A stretch of DNA of 64,000 nt from Symbiodinium microadriaticum (Eukaryota > Sar > Dinophyceae > Suessiales > Symbiodiniaceae): NCBI GenBank assembly GCA_001939145.1, contig LSRX01001152.1, forward strand, positions 1 through 64,000, given 5' to 3'. Below are positions 31,812 to 43,870 of the stretch, piece by piece. The notes below the pieces were generated by a model. It saw only the letters and a list, made by a program, of their open reading frames with translations. It searched no databases and was not told where the DNA came from. The position numbers were made by a program, and so were the translations under genes. How positions within the stretch are numbered: position 1 is the first letter of the stretch; the number at the start of each line of letters is the position of its first letter.

Positions 31812-33332
31812 TCAACAGGCTCGCCTTTTTCATGGATGTGGCACAAATCCCAGTTTGCCTGGAGATTCCCGCTAGGCTAGCCCCCCGCCTTAGGCTCGCC
31901 CGAAAAACCTTCCCCCCCGTAGAGGCTCTTAGGACTGCCATTCCGTCTAGCCGAACGTCTGGAGAAGCCGATGGCGCGGTATGTCAAGCACGTCTTTGTG
32001 GAGCTTCTGAGCAGCTTGGATCTCCGGCTGTGGGTCCCGTTTCTCGGCTTGATGTGACCAATTCCTCTGATGAGTTGCCCATACACGAAAGCCAAAACCG
32101 GAGAACCTGCGCCAGTTCGCAACGAGCAACTCAATGTGATCGGAATTCACCTTTCGTGTGGCCTTCTTTAGAGCGCTTCCTCGGAGTCGGGCCTGAGAAT
32201 GCTGAGGACCCCGAGAGCCAATGCTGTGCCTTCCCCAATTTGAAGGTTAACACGGACCCCTCTTGGAGCGGAAGGGTTTCGCTGCACAAACCAGTCCGGC
32301 GGGGTGCCGGAGACCGGCATGGCTAAGTGGATGTGGAAGAGGCAGGCGCCGAAGGAAGTCCGGTTCTGCAAGTTGAGCAACCCCATCAATGCGAGCCAAA
32401 ACTTTACTCCAGGGCTGCTTCGCTGCAGTTGCATGACAACTGCTGTGTAGCAGAGGAAAGGCCCAAGCCATTCAGTCATGGATTTGAAGAACCTGGTTTC
32501 TTAAGGCACGGCTCTCAGACGCGCCCTGCAAGGCCCACTCCCGCTCATCTCTGATTTGGAAGTTGCCACCTGCTCCATCACGGGCACAGCCGAAAAATTG
32601 CGCGCAGTCGAGCCGACAAACAAAGACGGGTTTGCCAGCTGCTGTACAGAGTTGCGTGTGTGCCTCCGTGGTGTTCCAAGTGCTCGCTTCGCTTGCAACC
32701 CGAAAGGCAAGCCTTTCAACTCGATTTTCTAAGAAGAATGAAACAGCTGCAAGTTTAGCCGATCTGACAGGACCGCGAGGCTTTAAGCAGAAGCTGGTGG
32801 CGGAGTTTGGCCAAAGCCACCGCCTGAACTGCACACGCACTTGCGCTAAAATGTCTGTTGGAAAGTGAGACTCCGTCCGCGGCAGTTTTTGTCAGGCCTT
32901 TTGCCAATGCCAGGGTACGAGCATTGTGTTCAATTTTCTAATTAACCTATCTTCTAACCAGTAGATGGCCGCATTCAGCAGTTGATGGCCAGGACTCGGA
33001 TTTCCAGTGTTTGACACGGATGTCGGCCAATCCGTGGCTCCCACGCAAGCGAAGAAACAGTGCAGTTCGTCATCGCTCATTACACATGGTCGCAAGAATT
33101 GGTGACCTCACACCCACACAAAGACTATCATGTGGATCACAATCAAGCGCCAGCTACTGCCATGTTTGACTTGAAATGCGAAATTGCCTTGCATGTCGAA
33201 GACTTGCGAATGTCACGGGGAACGTGGCACCAACAGTTCCAACCACTGTTTTTAATTTTACATCCGGTGATCCCATCCTCCGAAGAGCACGAGACTGCCA
33301 CGAGGATCGTGCCCAGCTCTGGGAGGGGAGGA

Positions 33333-33373
33333 GCGGGGGGGGGGNGGGGGGGGGGGGGGGGGGGGGGGGGGGG
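33333..33373. repeat. Poly-G run containing an N
   Basis: About forty G residues are interrupted only by an N at 33345. Run length and the sequence across the N are unreliable. Confidence 0.9.
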
Positions 33374-34398
33374 CTAGCAGGCCCCGGTTGAGGATCATAT
33401 AATATGGATGCACTGGCTCCTGAGCGGCATTGCTGCTGATCCGGTCTCGACTCGAATCGTCCTCACACACGCTGACGCTGTCTGGGAATGGCTTTTCCCC
33501 AGCGTCTACTACAATCTCTTGTCATGAACTCAAGCTCTGGTCCTGAAATAAGCTGGAAAAGTCTTGACAAAGACTGTCGAATTCGCGCTGAAGGAGGCGT
33601 AGTCGCCTCAGCAAGTCGTCTTTCGTAGTGAGTGGAATCTACGTGAGGTCGGTTGCAGGTTGTCTTGGCCTCAGCATGCTTGGAAGCGCTTCCAAGCTTG
33701 CGACCTGTGCATGGCAAACTTGGCGGATTCAATTCATCCAACTCAGCATACGTGATTTAGATTGTCAGTTTTAGGATATGTCCAAAACACTGGTACGAGT
33801 ATCTACAGCGATCCTTCTGCTTGGGTCACCGTGTGGAAAACATCGGCGTTTCCGGTAGACCGCGGGGGGGGGGGCGGAGCTGCAGGCGGGCCTCAAGCCC
33901 GAGAAAGAAATTGTCTGCAGTTTACCACTGCGAAACGGGAATTTCGTGCAGAAAAGCTGTCGGACTGCAATATACAAAGCATCGCCAACGTCGCCAACCC
34001 ACATTTGCTCCCAAACAGTGAACAGGCAGAACGCCAAGCACAACACCATGATTCAAAAAGCAAACACGATGCATTCCGCTTGACCCTCACTCACATTGAT
34101 CTGGCTGCGTACGTTTATACGTCCACGCCTTGTTGCTCCAGTCGCGGCAATGTAACTAGGCCCTAGGCAATGCACGAAGACGTCATGTACGGCGACACAC
34201 AGACATGCAGACAAGCACCTGTCAAAGCCCCCGGGCCTCTAGACTCTAGCCCACCCGATCGTCGGAATGAGGGGTGTGAAGTACGAGTATAGCTCATCGC
34301 AGGGCTGCAGCCATAAAGTGTAAGATGAAAGAAGCGAGATGAGCGTGTACATGCGTGTACTTTCCAAGACGAAGCTTCTGAAACAAGAGTACATACCT

Positions 34399-34525
34399 CG
34401 AGGTTGAAATACAAGTCATAGAGTAAATGCAGACGAGCCGAGGTATGTTCTCTACACCGGATCACGAAGAACTTCATGGGGTTGCTTAGAACGACGGGAA
34501 GGTATTCTGCCATTCCCTCAGATAA
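34399..34525 (-). CDS. Possible exon, unknown protein
   Basis: Between a plausible acceptor (ATCTGAG) near 34520 and a GTATGT donor at 34398 the minus strand encodes MAEYLPVVLSNPMKFFVIRC followed by HTSARLHLLYDLYFNLE. Good protein-like composition and a consensus-like donor support an exon; no family is recognised. Confidence 0.35.
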
Positions 34526-34719
34526 GTAGCATCAACAACTACGACATATGACTCCATAAAAGTCTAAGGCCCGGACCCCATTAACCAGTATCAACCACGA
34601 AGGCTCAGACACTTCTGACATGAAGCGAATGATACCTCTCGGATACACATAGTGTGAGGTGCCTGTATTTAACAACAGAAATGTCTGTCTCTCTCTTCTT
34701 CCACACAGTCAAGGAGAAA

Positions 34720-34839
34720 GCTCTCTCTCTCTCTCTACCAGGTGGGGAGAGCTGGGGTAGTGTCCGTCCCCAACCCTCCGCGCGCGTGCGCGCACCTGCG
34801 GTCCACAGGTGTCTTTTCATCCCCCCCATCAGGAGAAAG

Positions 34840-34870
<31 letters not shown>

Positions 34871-34980
34871 CTTCTTCCCTCGGGCATAAGGGGCTGGTCA
34901 GGCTCCCTGGCCGCATGGGACCCCCACCGTTCGTGGGGCTTTCAGGGGGTTTCTCTCCCTCCCTCTCTCTCAACCCCCTG
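34720..34980. repeat. CT-rich microsatellites
   Basis: (CT)n runs lie at about 34721-34736, 34839-34865 and 34955-34972, spaced about 115 bp. The long plus-strand frame 34654-35475 that spans them consists largely of translated CT repeat in its first half and is not accepted as a gene. Confidence 0.8.
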
Positions 34981-37210
34981 GGCCCCATCCAAGAAATGGT
35001 CCTCGCCCAGGGAACGTGTCCCGCGTCAGGGCTGGGTGAGCGAATACCCGCCTGCACTTGGATCGGCTTACGAGTTCGTTGCTTCCGGACTCCGGACCCT
35101 TCTGCGCAGCGAAGGTTTTTCCGCAAGACGGCAAAATACTTGATTTGGGTTAGGGATGGTGCGGGGATGTCTGGGACTAGGATTTGCTTGAGGTGTTGGT
35201 TGCACACACCAGTACCGGAAGTCGCCGTGTTGCCACCCGGACCACATGGTTGGGCGAATCGGGGCAATCACAGCCAGGCGAAGCTCAAAAAAGCTGAAGA
35301 CCACTGTATCACCTTAGCAATCACTTTACATCGACCTACTAGAACGCCGCTGGGGTTGTGGTTTGGGACGAATTCAGCCGGTCGGCTGTTCAAGATTTCT
35401 GGAGCCGGCAGCGCTTTCTTGAACCAGTCGGCACCGCAAATACCCCAACCGAAAGACTCCAACCACAAAAGATGATAGTCGCGACGCGGAAGGGCTGCAG
35501 CAAACATAGCAAACAACCCCATAGAAATGTGCGTTGCCTGATGTTGACTGTCCTGCTCCGGGCGCTGGATGCACATGCCCGAAGCGATCTAACCCAGGGC
35601 TCGAGACTCGAAACCTCTCCTGCTCTGGTCTCGAAACCCTACGCATGACGAAGTGCGCGCACAACGGCCGGGACCTCCCAGGTCTGGAATTCGCAGCGCA
35701 GCTGCCTGCCCAAACGGCTGCTTTCCTTGTAGAGGCCCTCGCACAGGGAAAAACAATCCAGTGGCTGCCGCGCCGTTCGCAACACTGATTGGCTGTTACC
35801 CTGGGCTGCGTTGCGAGAGTGGGGAGCCTCTCGCAAGGTCAACGGCATCTCTCTGTCCTTGGAATGGATGAATATATGGAGAAGGTGCGCTCACCCACAC
35901 TCAAGACGGTCGGGGCTCAGGCGACCTGGTTTCGGGTCGAGTTGGGTCCAGCACTTTCCTCTGCCGCCCTCTCCTTTCATGTCGTAAGGTATGCATCAAA
36001 GATTGCGACGCCAGCTGCGGAAAGGGCACGTCCGGGCTTTGGAGCCTGAGTGCGGTTCAGCTTTGGCTTTGCAGAGCAATCGGCAGATATCGGCTATGCT
36101 CGGCTCAAGAGCGCACCAACCGAAAACATCGAGGTACAGGACACTCCGAAATCGGGTGGGCAGAGCTGCACCGCGTTCAGAGACCTTAGCATCTGAACAC
36201 AAGAAGTTCGGCTGCTGCAGTTGCAGGAGAGCGTGCCCTGGATCTAAAACTGAGGCGACAGCATGCTCGGCTCTGGCAATACATGCGACACACACCTGTG
36301 GCACTGACAGAACTGAGCTCAGGGGCCAGGTTGCAGGAAAGAGCGCACGATGAGGCCAGCATGCATCGCAAAGACGACAGCCACAAGAACCTTGAGCGAG
36401 AACAGCAGACTTGAGTGAATTGGGTGCTAAGGATCTGCAATATAAGTCGGATCCCGGGTTCGATCCGCTTGATGCTTGGATCCCAGTCTGAGGCTACAAA
36501 TCCGCCCTCAACAAGCAAGCAAGAGCGCACAACTTTATCCCCAGCTATCCCTGGTACCCCTGTGGCTCAGACAGATTGTGCCACGCGTTGCGGCTCGCTC
36601 AAAGAATTCAGTGTAGCCTTCGCCAGCAGGCATCCCCAACCCACTAGCCCTAGCAAACGGCGACGCTTTGCAGGATTCATAACTCAGCTGTGCGGCAGCC
36701 ACTAGGGCGAGCAACGGACCTCAAAGAACACTAGCAACTCGCCACACCAGTGGATACACGCACTGCCGATCGTCGTCTGAGTTCACAGCCCAACATGAGA
36801 AACAAAGCTCCCAGGACCCTTCTAGCGCTTGAGAAGTACAGATCCAGCCTGCATCTGGGCTTGGATTCCGTCTATGGTTGAACATTGCTGCTCGGATGCG
36901 CACTTGATCAAAAGCCATGCCAGCATGGGAAGTACTGTCCTCACATGGCAGAGAGTTGCTAGAAATTATTGCAAAAGATTGCAAAGCACCAAGGCAAGCA
37001 GCTTGTGCTGCGCATGTTGAGGCAAGTGTCGCGCAGGCAAGACCAGCCCATGGTGCATGCATCTCAAGGACGAGAAGGCCTCTGGATGCTAGACGATGAG
37101 AACACATCTCGCTGCTGCATGGCAGGGAGAAGCAGGTAGGTCCCCTGCCAACTGTGTAGTAAGCCACGGCATGCAACAGCTTGTACGTACCTAGGTGTCT
37201 GTTTTGCCAC
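34981..37210. other. No gene recognised
   Basis: Balanced composition, short competing frames on both strands, and no domain motif. A GGGTTCGATCC word at about 36454 resembles a tRNA B box but no cloverleaf can be built. Confidence 0.4.
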
Positions 37211-37218
37211 AGAGACGC

Positions 37219-37338
37219 TGGGAGAGAGAGGGAGAGAGAGAGAGGGAGAGGGATGGAGGGAGAGAGACAGAGAGAGAGGGAGAGAGAGAGAGAGGAGAGA
37301 GCAAGAGGAGAGGGAGAGGGTGGGAGAGAGAGCGCGAG
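37219..37338. repeat. GA-rich microsatellite
   Basis: About 120 bp of (GA)n/(GGGA)n, almost purine-only on the plus strand. Confidence 0.9.
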
Positions 37339-37339
37339 G

Positions 37340-38110
37340 CATGTATATGTATACCTGTATATCCCAGTAACAACTCACTGTATATACATAAAGATACCGC
37401 CTAGCATGTATGATCTGTATTGATCTGTCATATACTGCGCCATCCTCGAAGACAAGTCGCCATTCTTTGACTTCGGTCTAGGACTGAGACGCGTTTATGA
37501 GAACTCTGTGGCATTTAGAAGCTGATGCCGATACGATCCGACTGAAACTTGAAGCAGTCCTAGACTCTCAGTACGACTCTACGCTCAACTCCTCAAAAAG
37601 GTCAACATGCCACGAAAAAATCTCAAAACTCAAAACTTCTCCGCTCGGAGATGCTAGGCTGCCAGGCTATTTCTTACACACTTACCGCTTGGGCAAGATG
37701 CAACATGCTTGCATATCACTTAAGGCTCGGTCACTTGGTCTTTTCGGTTAGCGCTGGCTGAGCGGGAAGTCAACGCAAAAACTCAAGCCCTAATTTCTTC
37801 TACTCGCATTTCTGCCTCAGAACTTGAGGGTTCATGCCTGACCATCCGCGCAAAACCGGTCATGAGATTCTTCAATTTTCAACCCTTGGGATTGACATCT
37901 AATCCTATGTCGCTGCTGCAGCATCGCGGAGCATGTTGTGGTTGTGCACAGACAGAGTCGTCGTTGCAGCTATGCCATCGCAGGATCTATTCGTGTAAGG
38001 CTTGAGAACTTCGATTGTCCAGCAAACTGTTGAAAATCCGTGGGCTTAGAACTCGTGGTGGGTGCTCCAGGGTTTCTATTCCTTGAGCAATTGGTAACAC
38101 GTGGATCCTT
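37340..38110. other. No gene recognised
   Basis: One 84-codon plus-strand frame (37497-37751) exists without family resemblance. Otherwise nothing is seen. Confidence 0.4.
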
Positions 38111-38114
38111 GTTC

Positions 38115-38128
38115 GCCATCATGCCCGG

Positions 38129-38186
<58 letters not shown>

Positions 38187-38247
38187 GCGAGAGAGAGGAT
38201 GACACGCACATACACGCACAAATCGACGAGTGTACCAAGTTACCCCG

Positions 38248-38288
<41 letters not shown>

Positions 38289-39126
38289 GGGCTGAGCCTG
38301 CCCTTTTTGAGAGAGCCCTTTTCTCTATACGCCCCAGCACCAGTCGGGGGCGCCGACGGCCCGCGGGTGGGGGGAGNAGAGAGAGAGAGAGAGAGAGGGG
38401 GGGGGGAAACTCCCCTCATCCATAACCCTGCCGAAAGAAAGAGGCTCAGCCCGCAGCTCAACTTGGAGTACCAGAACAAGAAGGACGAGACTTGACCGAG
38501 AAGCACCTGGACCAGCTGCAGAACCCGAACTACCTTCGACGACGAGGGACCAGACGACGCCGGGGCCACAAGGACCAACAGGGACAGCAGAGAACAGAAG
38601 TGAAGGGCGAGAACAAGCTGGACAAGAGCAAGGGCGACCTCGACCTCTACTACCAAGGCCAACGACGACGAGCGGAGGGCAACAAAACTGCCCGGCAACA
38701 GCTCCAGACCTTGCAGAACACACGCTGCTCAAGCCGCGGGGCACTACACAACAAGGGGGCCCCACGAAGGAGAAGTACTGAGCCACAGTGCAAACGACAG
38801 CAGTGAGAGGGGTGAGTGGAAGGTCGAGGCGGTGCGTGCGGGGGATCAGGCTCTGTTCGAGATGCAGGCATGGTCAGGCAGGTGAGGTGGGTTTAAAGTA
38901 AAGCCGGACAGTGCACCGTAGGGGCTCCCGCTAATCTGTCACCTGCCCCCACGGGCACAACGCTCCAGCGAACTTTCACACAACTGTTCAACGTACAGCC
39001 AAGCCCATCTAAGCAAAATGTTGGATGGAGTAGCGCGACAGCGCGCGCGGCAAGGCCTGCTTGCAGCTCAACCCCCAAGCAAAGCAAAGCAAAGAGAGCG
39101 AGAGCTTGACCGACCCCCATGCCCGG

Positions 39127-39160
<34 letters not shown>

Positions 39161-39345
39161 TAGATGGATACCTTTGCCTGCAATAATACTTGCGGGTGGG
39201 CAGTCTGCCCGGGGGTCTTGATCGACCCCCATGCCCGGGAGAGAGAGAGAGAGAGAGATAGATAGATAGATGGACAGATGGATTGATAGACAGACAAATT
39301 GATAGATAGAAACAAACATGTATATAGACAGGTAGGTAGGTGGAT
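38115..39345. repeat. Cluster of GA/CAGA/GATA microsatellites with ATGCCCGGGAGAGAG seeds
   Basis: (CAGA)n lies at 38134-38187, (GA)n at 38251-38285, (GA)n beside an N at 38375-38398, (GA)n at 39124-39163, and (GA)n-(GATA)n at 39236-39345. Three of the runs (near 38121, 39119 and 39233) start immediately after the same word ATGCCCGGGAGAGAG. For the last two the shared block extends upstream to GACC/GATC-GACCCCC, about 114 bp apart. The region 38400-38800 between them is purine-rich and unclassified. Confidence 0.8.
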
Positions 39346-40310
39346 AGACAGATAGATACAAAAACCGATAGAAAGAGGAGAGAGAGATTGTGTATGTGTG
39401 TGTGTGCGCATGCGTGCGTGCGCGCGTGCGCGTGTATGAGTGCCTAAGAGAAGTCTGACAGTCTAGCATCTGATTTCCTTGGATTTCCTCCGAGTCTTTC
39501 GAAAAACAGAACTGAATCCCTATACTAGAATGTTTACCGATTTTGTTGCACGTGCCTGAAATCTCCGATCCTCCCGAAATTGAAAAGCAGCGCCCAGATG
39601 AGCGTCCAAGCGGGGAGCAGAATCAAAACTGGATCCAGCACGATTATATTACCGGCCGTTAATTATGTCGGTCGAGTGCCATGGCCAGTGCCTTGATGAT
39701 CCTTGATGCAATTCATGGCTCCTGTACAAAGACAGCCCCCTTCTCCCCACATCCCGCAGCGGTCCCGCCAATCCCCGCCGGCATTGCAGAAGCTTTTGTT
39801 GCCCCGTGCGCGAAGGTGGTCTCGAATGGGTGACACACAGATGTTTCACAGTTTCACTGCAGTCGAAAACTCCCCTTAAAAGTGTTTGCAGCATCTGCTA
39901 GCTGCTAGTATGCCTATACATGCCCGTGGTGTTTGCTCGCCTGCTCGAAAGAAAGCTGGAAAGCTGCGAAGGAACTTAGAACTGCGCTGCTTCCCCGCAT
40001 CTGAAGGCATTGGTTATCTGCAAAAAGTTTAACACTCGAAGGAGGCTCACGGCTTTGACAATCCATATTCACAGAGCTGCTGCGCAGTGTTACCCCTGAT
40101 GCAAACAAGAGCATGTGCAAACAGCTTCAGTCGGAACCGTCCATGAGCTTGCGGCATCAAACGTCTAATAATGTCGAATATGTCAGGACGGCGTGGAGGA
40201 CAGGACGACTTGCACATGTCCCGATTACTAACGTCGACCCCCTAAGAGCTGGGCCAAGTGCAAGGCAGGCCCGCGCATACGCATCGTGTGCCTGTAAGCT
40301 ATGACAGATC
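39346..40310. other. No gene recognised
   Basis: It begins with a TG/CG alternating stretch (about 39389-39435). Competing short frames only. Confidence 0.4.
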
Positions 40311-40319
40311 GGGTTAAGT

Positions 40320-41858
40320 TTACCTCTCTCCATAGGATTTGGCGATGAGGTCCTGCCAGTTGTCCTGCAGGTCACGATAGAGCCTCAGCCCAACCAAGCC
40401 TTGGGTGTGTTGGAAGCACTGCACCAGGCTCCCTGCCGCACATGTTTAGCAGCCTCAATGCAACGAAAGCGGCTGCAAGCAAGTACAAGTATTTTCTGGT
40501 TTCGTCGCTGCCTGGCCTAACGGCCCGGTGATGCCCTGTGCCGCACCTGGGGCTGCTGCAACAGCCGCATTGGCGTTCGGCTGGGACATGGACACCAAGC
40601 CAGCCACCGCAACTCCTGAACATGAAAACCCATGACACGAAGGCATAAAGGTTCCAAAGCGGCCTCCTGAAGGATCCTGTGGCCGCTGGCTTTGGCCACC
40701 TCCACCTTAGTGTTGCAAACAAATTTCACCCAGAGCAAGCGAAGCAAACCTTGTCAGATACGATCAGATCCGAGGACACTGCTCAAGCGCTCGGCTTGCT
40801 GCCGCAGAACGGGCAGGCGCAAAAGGTCCTGCACAAAGAGAGTCGTCGCTGTTGCACTGTATCCAAGGTGACTACCGGCCTCGAAGCCCTTGTTTTCGTA
40901 GTCGGTAGCCAAAGCAGATCCAGCATCGATTTGCCTGTTTGTGCATGCTCGGGCCCCGGGCATCATCAATGCAGTCTGAGCAGTGCTAAAGCCGTGAAAA
41001 GCAGGGAACAAGGTCATGCCTCCGGCTGGGCAGCGGCAGTCGCACAAATTGCGTTAGCAACCTGGGAAGCTTCCACAAGCTGGAGAGACGCAGTCGGCAC
41101 TCAGCACAGTCTATGCCTGGCCTGACGCTGAAGGAATGCGCAGAAACCTCGCAAGTTGGGGGACAGAGTGATGTCTGAATCGCTTTTGGACGAAGCTGAT
41201 AACGGCAGCTTCGGAATGGTGCAGTCGCCACATTGCGTGATCAGTTTTATCATCTGCTCGCATTGCAGGCCAGTGGAGGCCATTGAAGGTACTTGAGCTT
41301 CAGGAGTAAGCAGTCCAGGAACATAAACAACTACAGACCTCTGCAATGCAAATCATTTCCCCTGTTACAAGCCGTTTGCTCTCGAAACTTATGTCTACCA
41401 GGTGTTCCCAAATGCCGTTGCATGCATTTCCGAGTGGAACTTGACTCGTCACCAGTCCGAACTCATCTGTTGGTCCGATTCTCTCTGCAGCAGGGTTTAG
41501 CTTGTGGAGATTAGTGCATATTGACTAATTAATACTAAAAACAACTTGCACAATGGCCTGCTACCGGTTTGTTGTTCGTGCCGCAGCAGACTCCATGGAT
41601 TTACGTCGCGAAAGCATGTGATCGAAAGTGATCGCGGTGGTCCGTGCCCAGGCTGTTTCTGTGCCGTATGCCATGCAGGATTCTGAACGGTGATAACTGG
41701 TCACACGCCAGAGAACGCGCGCAAATATCTTTGCAAAACGGTGTCCTACACCGCTTGGAATGTGGATCCATGCAAGTTTGCCCAGTGGGACAGTAGGAGT
41801 CGAGCTGATGCGTGGATTGCAAGCCAGGCGCTCAGGAACAGGAACACGAAGGCCTGAG
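40320..41858 (-). CDS. Unknown multi-exon gene, partial
   Basis: A series of minus-strand stretches with coding character and splice-like borders. About 41858-41754, after acceptor TTTTTCTCAG, carries a hydrophobic segment FLFLSAWLAIHASARLLLSH (an alternative frame, LRVPVPERLACNP, is also open). About 41286-41140 reads ASTGLQCEQMIKLITQCGDC. About 41020-40757 reads GSALATDYENKGFEAGSHLG, then LFVQDLLRLPVLRQQ. About 40440-40327 reads GLVGLRLYRDLQDNWQDLIA, then KSYGER at a GTAAAC-type donor. The pieces share direction and spacing like the short exons of PRP19. Domains, start and stop are not identified, and frames across introns were not verified. Confidence 0.38.
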
Positions 41859-41899
41859 AAAAATAACATTGAATACTTGATTCCCTTGATGCACATCTC

Positions 41900-42299
41900 T
41901 CAGCGTCGCTGAGCCGAAGGCTTCAGCTAAGCCTTAGGAACTCGCAAGCTGCACTTTCTCTCATACATCCAAGCAAAAGCTTGCAGTGCCAGTGGCTTAT
42001 CACATAAAGCCACAGCAGCCATGTAGGCTCGTCTGACAAGCACGGACAAACATGGGCAATGCAAACGACAGCATTGAATTGACCCGACCTGTCATGGCTT
42101 TGATGTGCAGGACGCCGTGCACCAATAAATCAAGACCTCGGGAGCAAGAACTCCAGCCTGTGACTCCATGGGCAGCTGCTCGATCGAAGCTGCGCACCCT
42201 GGGGCGCTGTGCCACTTACTGGCGTGCAGTGCATAGCGCACCGTGCAACGGCGTGGCGCGATTTGCGACGCCGTGGTGCCGGCTCTCCCTTCCTTCCCC
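41900..42299. other. No gene recognised
   Basis: Nothing beyond short competing frames. Confidence 0.4.
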
Positions 42300-42500
42300 G
42301 CCCACTCAGAAAACAAAGCCCAAGCCTGAACTCTAGACTCTAAACCAGACCTGGACACTGTTCCCGCCAAACCTCAAGCTCAAGCCAAAGACCCAACACG
42401 AAGCCGAAACCTGCAAACAAGGCCCCGACACCGCACTAAGCCAAAACGCCAACACAACCCCGCAAGCCCGCAACCCAAACCCCAAGAGGAAAAGCCAACT
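42300..42500. repeat. C/A-rich degenerate telomere-like tract
   Basis: The plus strand is a run of AAACC/CCAAA/AAGCC words (ACTCTAAACC, CCAAACCTCAAGC, CGAAACCTGC, CAACCCAAACCCCAAG) with few T residues after 42360. It resembles a decayed CCCTAAA array in the C-rich-on-plus orientation of the left telomere. Confidence 0.45.
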
Positions 42501-42839
42501 CAGCCCTGGCACGAGGGGGGGGCTCGCGCACAAATCCCAAGACCCAGCTTTGTTACGATTTTGAGCTTCTGGAACCAGTGATCCCAAAAGTCCAAGCCGG
42601 CTATGGTACATACAGAAACACGTGGATATGTACATAAACATATATTGCATATATGATTGTATGTGTGAGTGATATTTTGAAGGATCCTCCGGTTCTCTTG
42701 GGGAGACCAACCGCACAGCCTACAGTGTACTTTTGGCCAATGCAGGCTAGCGCATGTAAAGGGACTCCGAACAAGAATCTGCTTCACGAAGACATATACA
42801 CAGTCTCACATACACAAGCGCAGTGACAACAATTCTACA

Positions 42840-43870
42840 AGTAATCATGTGACGCGCGTATGCCACAGTTGCCCTCGCAATACCTGATACCTAATACTCG
42901 AGTAGCCATTACGATACATGTGTGATTCCTCCAGTTTCACAGTGTTTGGCCTATATTAAGCTAGTATTTAGTTGATCTTTGCATGAGTGTTTGTTCCATA
43001 CTTCATGTGTGTTTTGTCTTGTGCTAAGTCTGCCCGATTAACAATGTAGAACGAATTCGCAAATATTCAGTATTCGACTAACCCTGGAATGGCTAGTCAC
43101 TGCAGTAGTTTAGAAGAGATTAAGTAAACATGCAGCGGTTAAGTCCACACTCGGTTGCATGTAGTCATCACTAGGATTTCTGTCATGAAGACATGAAAAC
43201 AATGCGATCCTGCGAGTTAAGAGTTTATTTGTGGTTAAATCCTAAATGGTATAGAGGGTTTAGTACATAATCTGAATAATGCGTGTTCGAATGTTGTTGA
43301 CCTGCTATTGAATTCAGAAGACACGAACTGTCAAAGACATACGGCTTAATTTAAACAAGTCTCTACCAAACAATGACCCACTATATTGCTATAGCATTTC
43401 AGCATTTCCTTGTGACCGAACATCAATGAACAACCGTTTACTGCCAGATAGGTCTAGAAGTTTCCAGTAACGAAATGTGGTTAAGCTTCGTGCCAACGTC
43501 ACATCTAAGATGAGTAGAATGTATCATTCGAAGCTTAATTGAAAGCTTTTCTGTGCTGTTAGAACGGCAATTCGCCATAGTTATAGTTCAATACTGAACA
43601 TCAAACATTGAACGGGTACAGTATGTATCTAAGGTTTACTTATAAGTAGTCAATACCTGCGCAGCCCAAACGCTGTCTAAATGCATAATGCTAGGCACAT
43701 GCTATTCCAATATTCGAGTTGTTGCTAACGACGAACTTGCACACAACGAACTGCGCAATTGTCAATCACCAGACGAGCAATCGAACAAATGTAGGATACA
43801 TGCACACATCGTTGGAGTAGAAATTAAGGCTAATGAAGGTGTCGAAGCTTTAAGTCTTCTGTCAATCTGA
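42840..43870. other. AT-rich block of about 1 kb
   Basis: Composition shifts to clearly AT-rich with short words such as TTAAGTAAACATG and ATTGAACGGG. Only one 60-codon frame (43688-43870) is present. The contrast with flanking DNA is sharp, especially at the left edge. No function can be assigned. Confidence 0.55.

Larger units (their letters stand above)
30300..34150. other. Gene-poor interval
   Basis: Several 60-180 codon frames occur on both strands, notably 31793-32326 (+) and 32472-32840 (-), but they overlap in antisense and show no family motif. It also contains the 31732-31811 duplication and a poly-G run. No supported gene. Confidence 0.35.

Noticed and set aside
34654..35475. 273-codon plus-strand frame
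   Set aside because: Much of its first half is translated CT repeat, and no conserved domain is visible in the remainder.
36440..36490. tRNA candidate because of a GGGTTCGATCC B-box-like word
   Set aside because: No A box at the right distance and no acceptor or anticodon stem can be drawn.
37181..37423. Arg/Glu-rich frames in the GA tract
   Set aside because: Simple-sequence translation in all frames; no gene.
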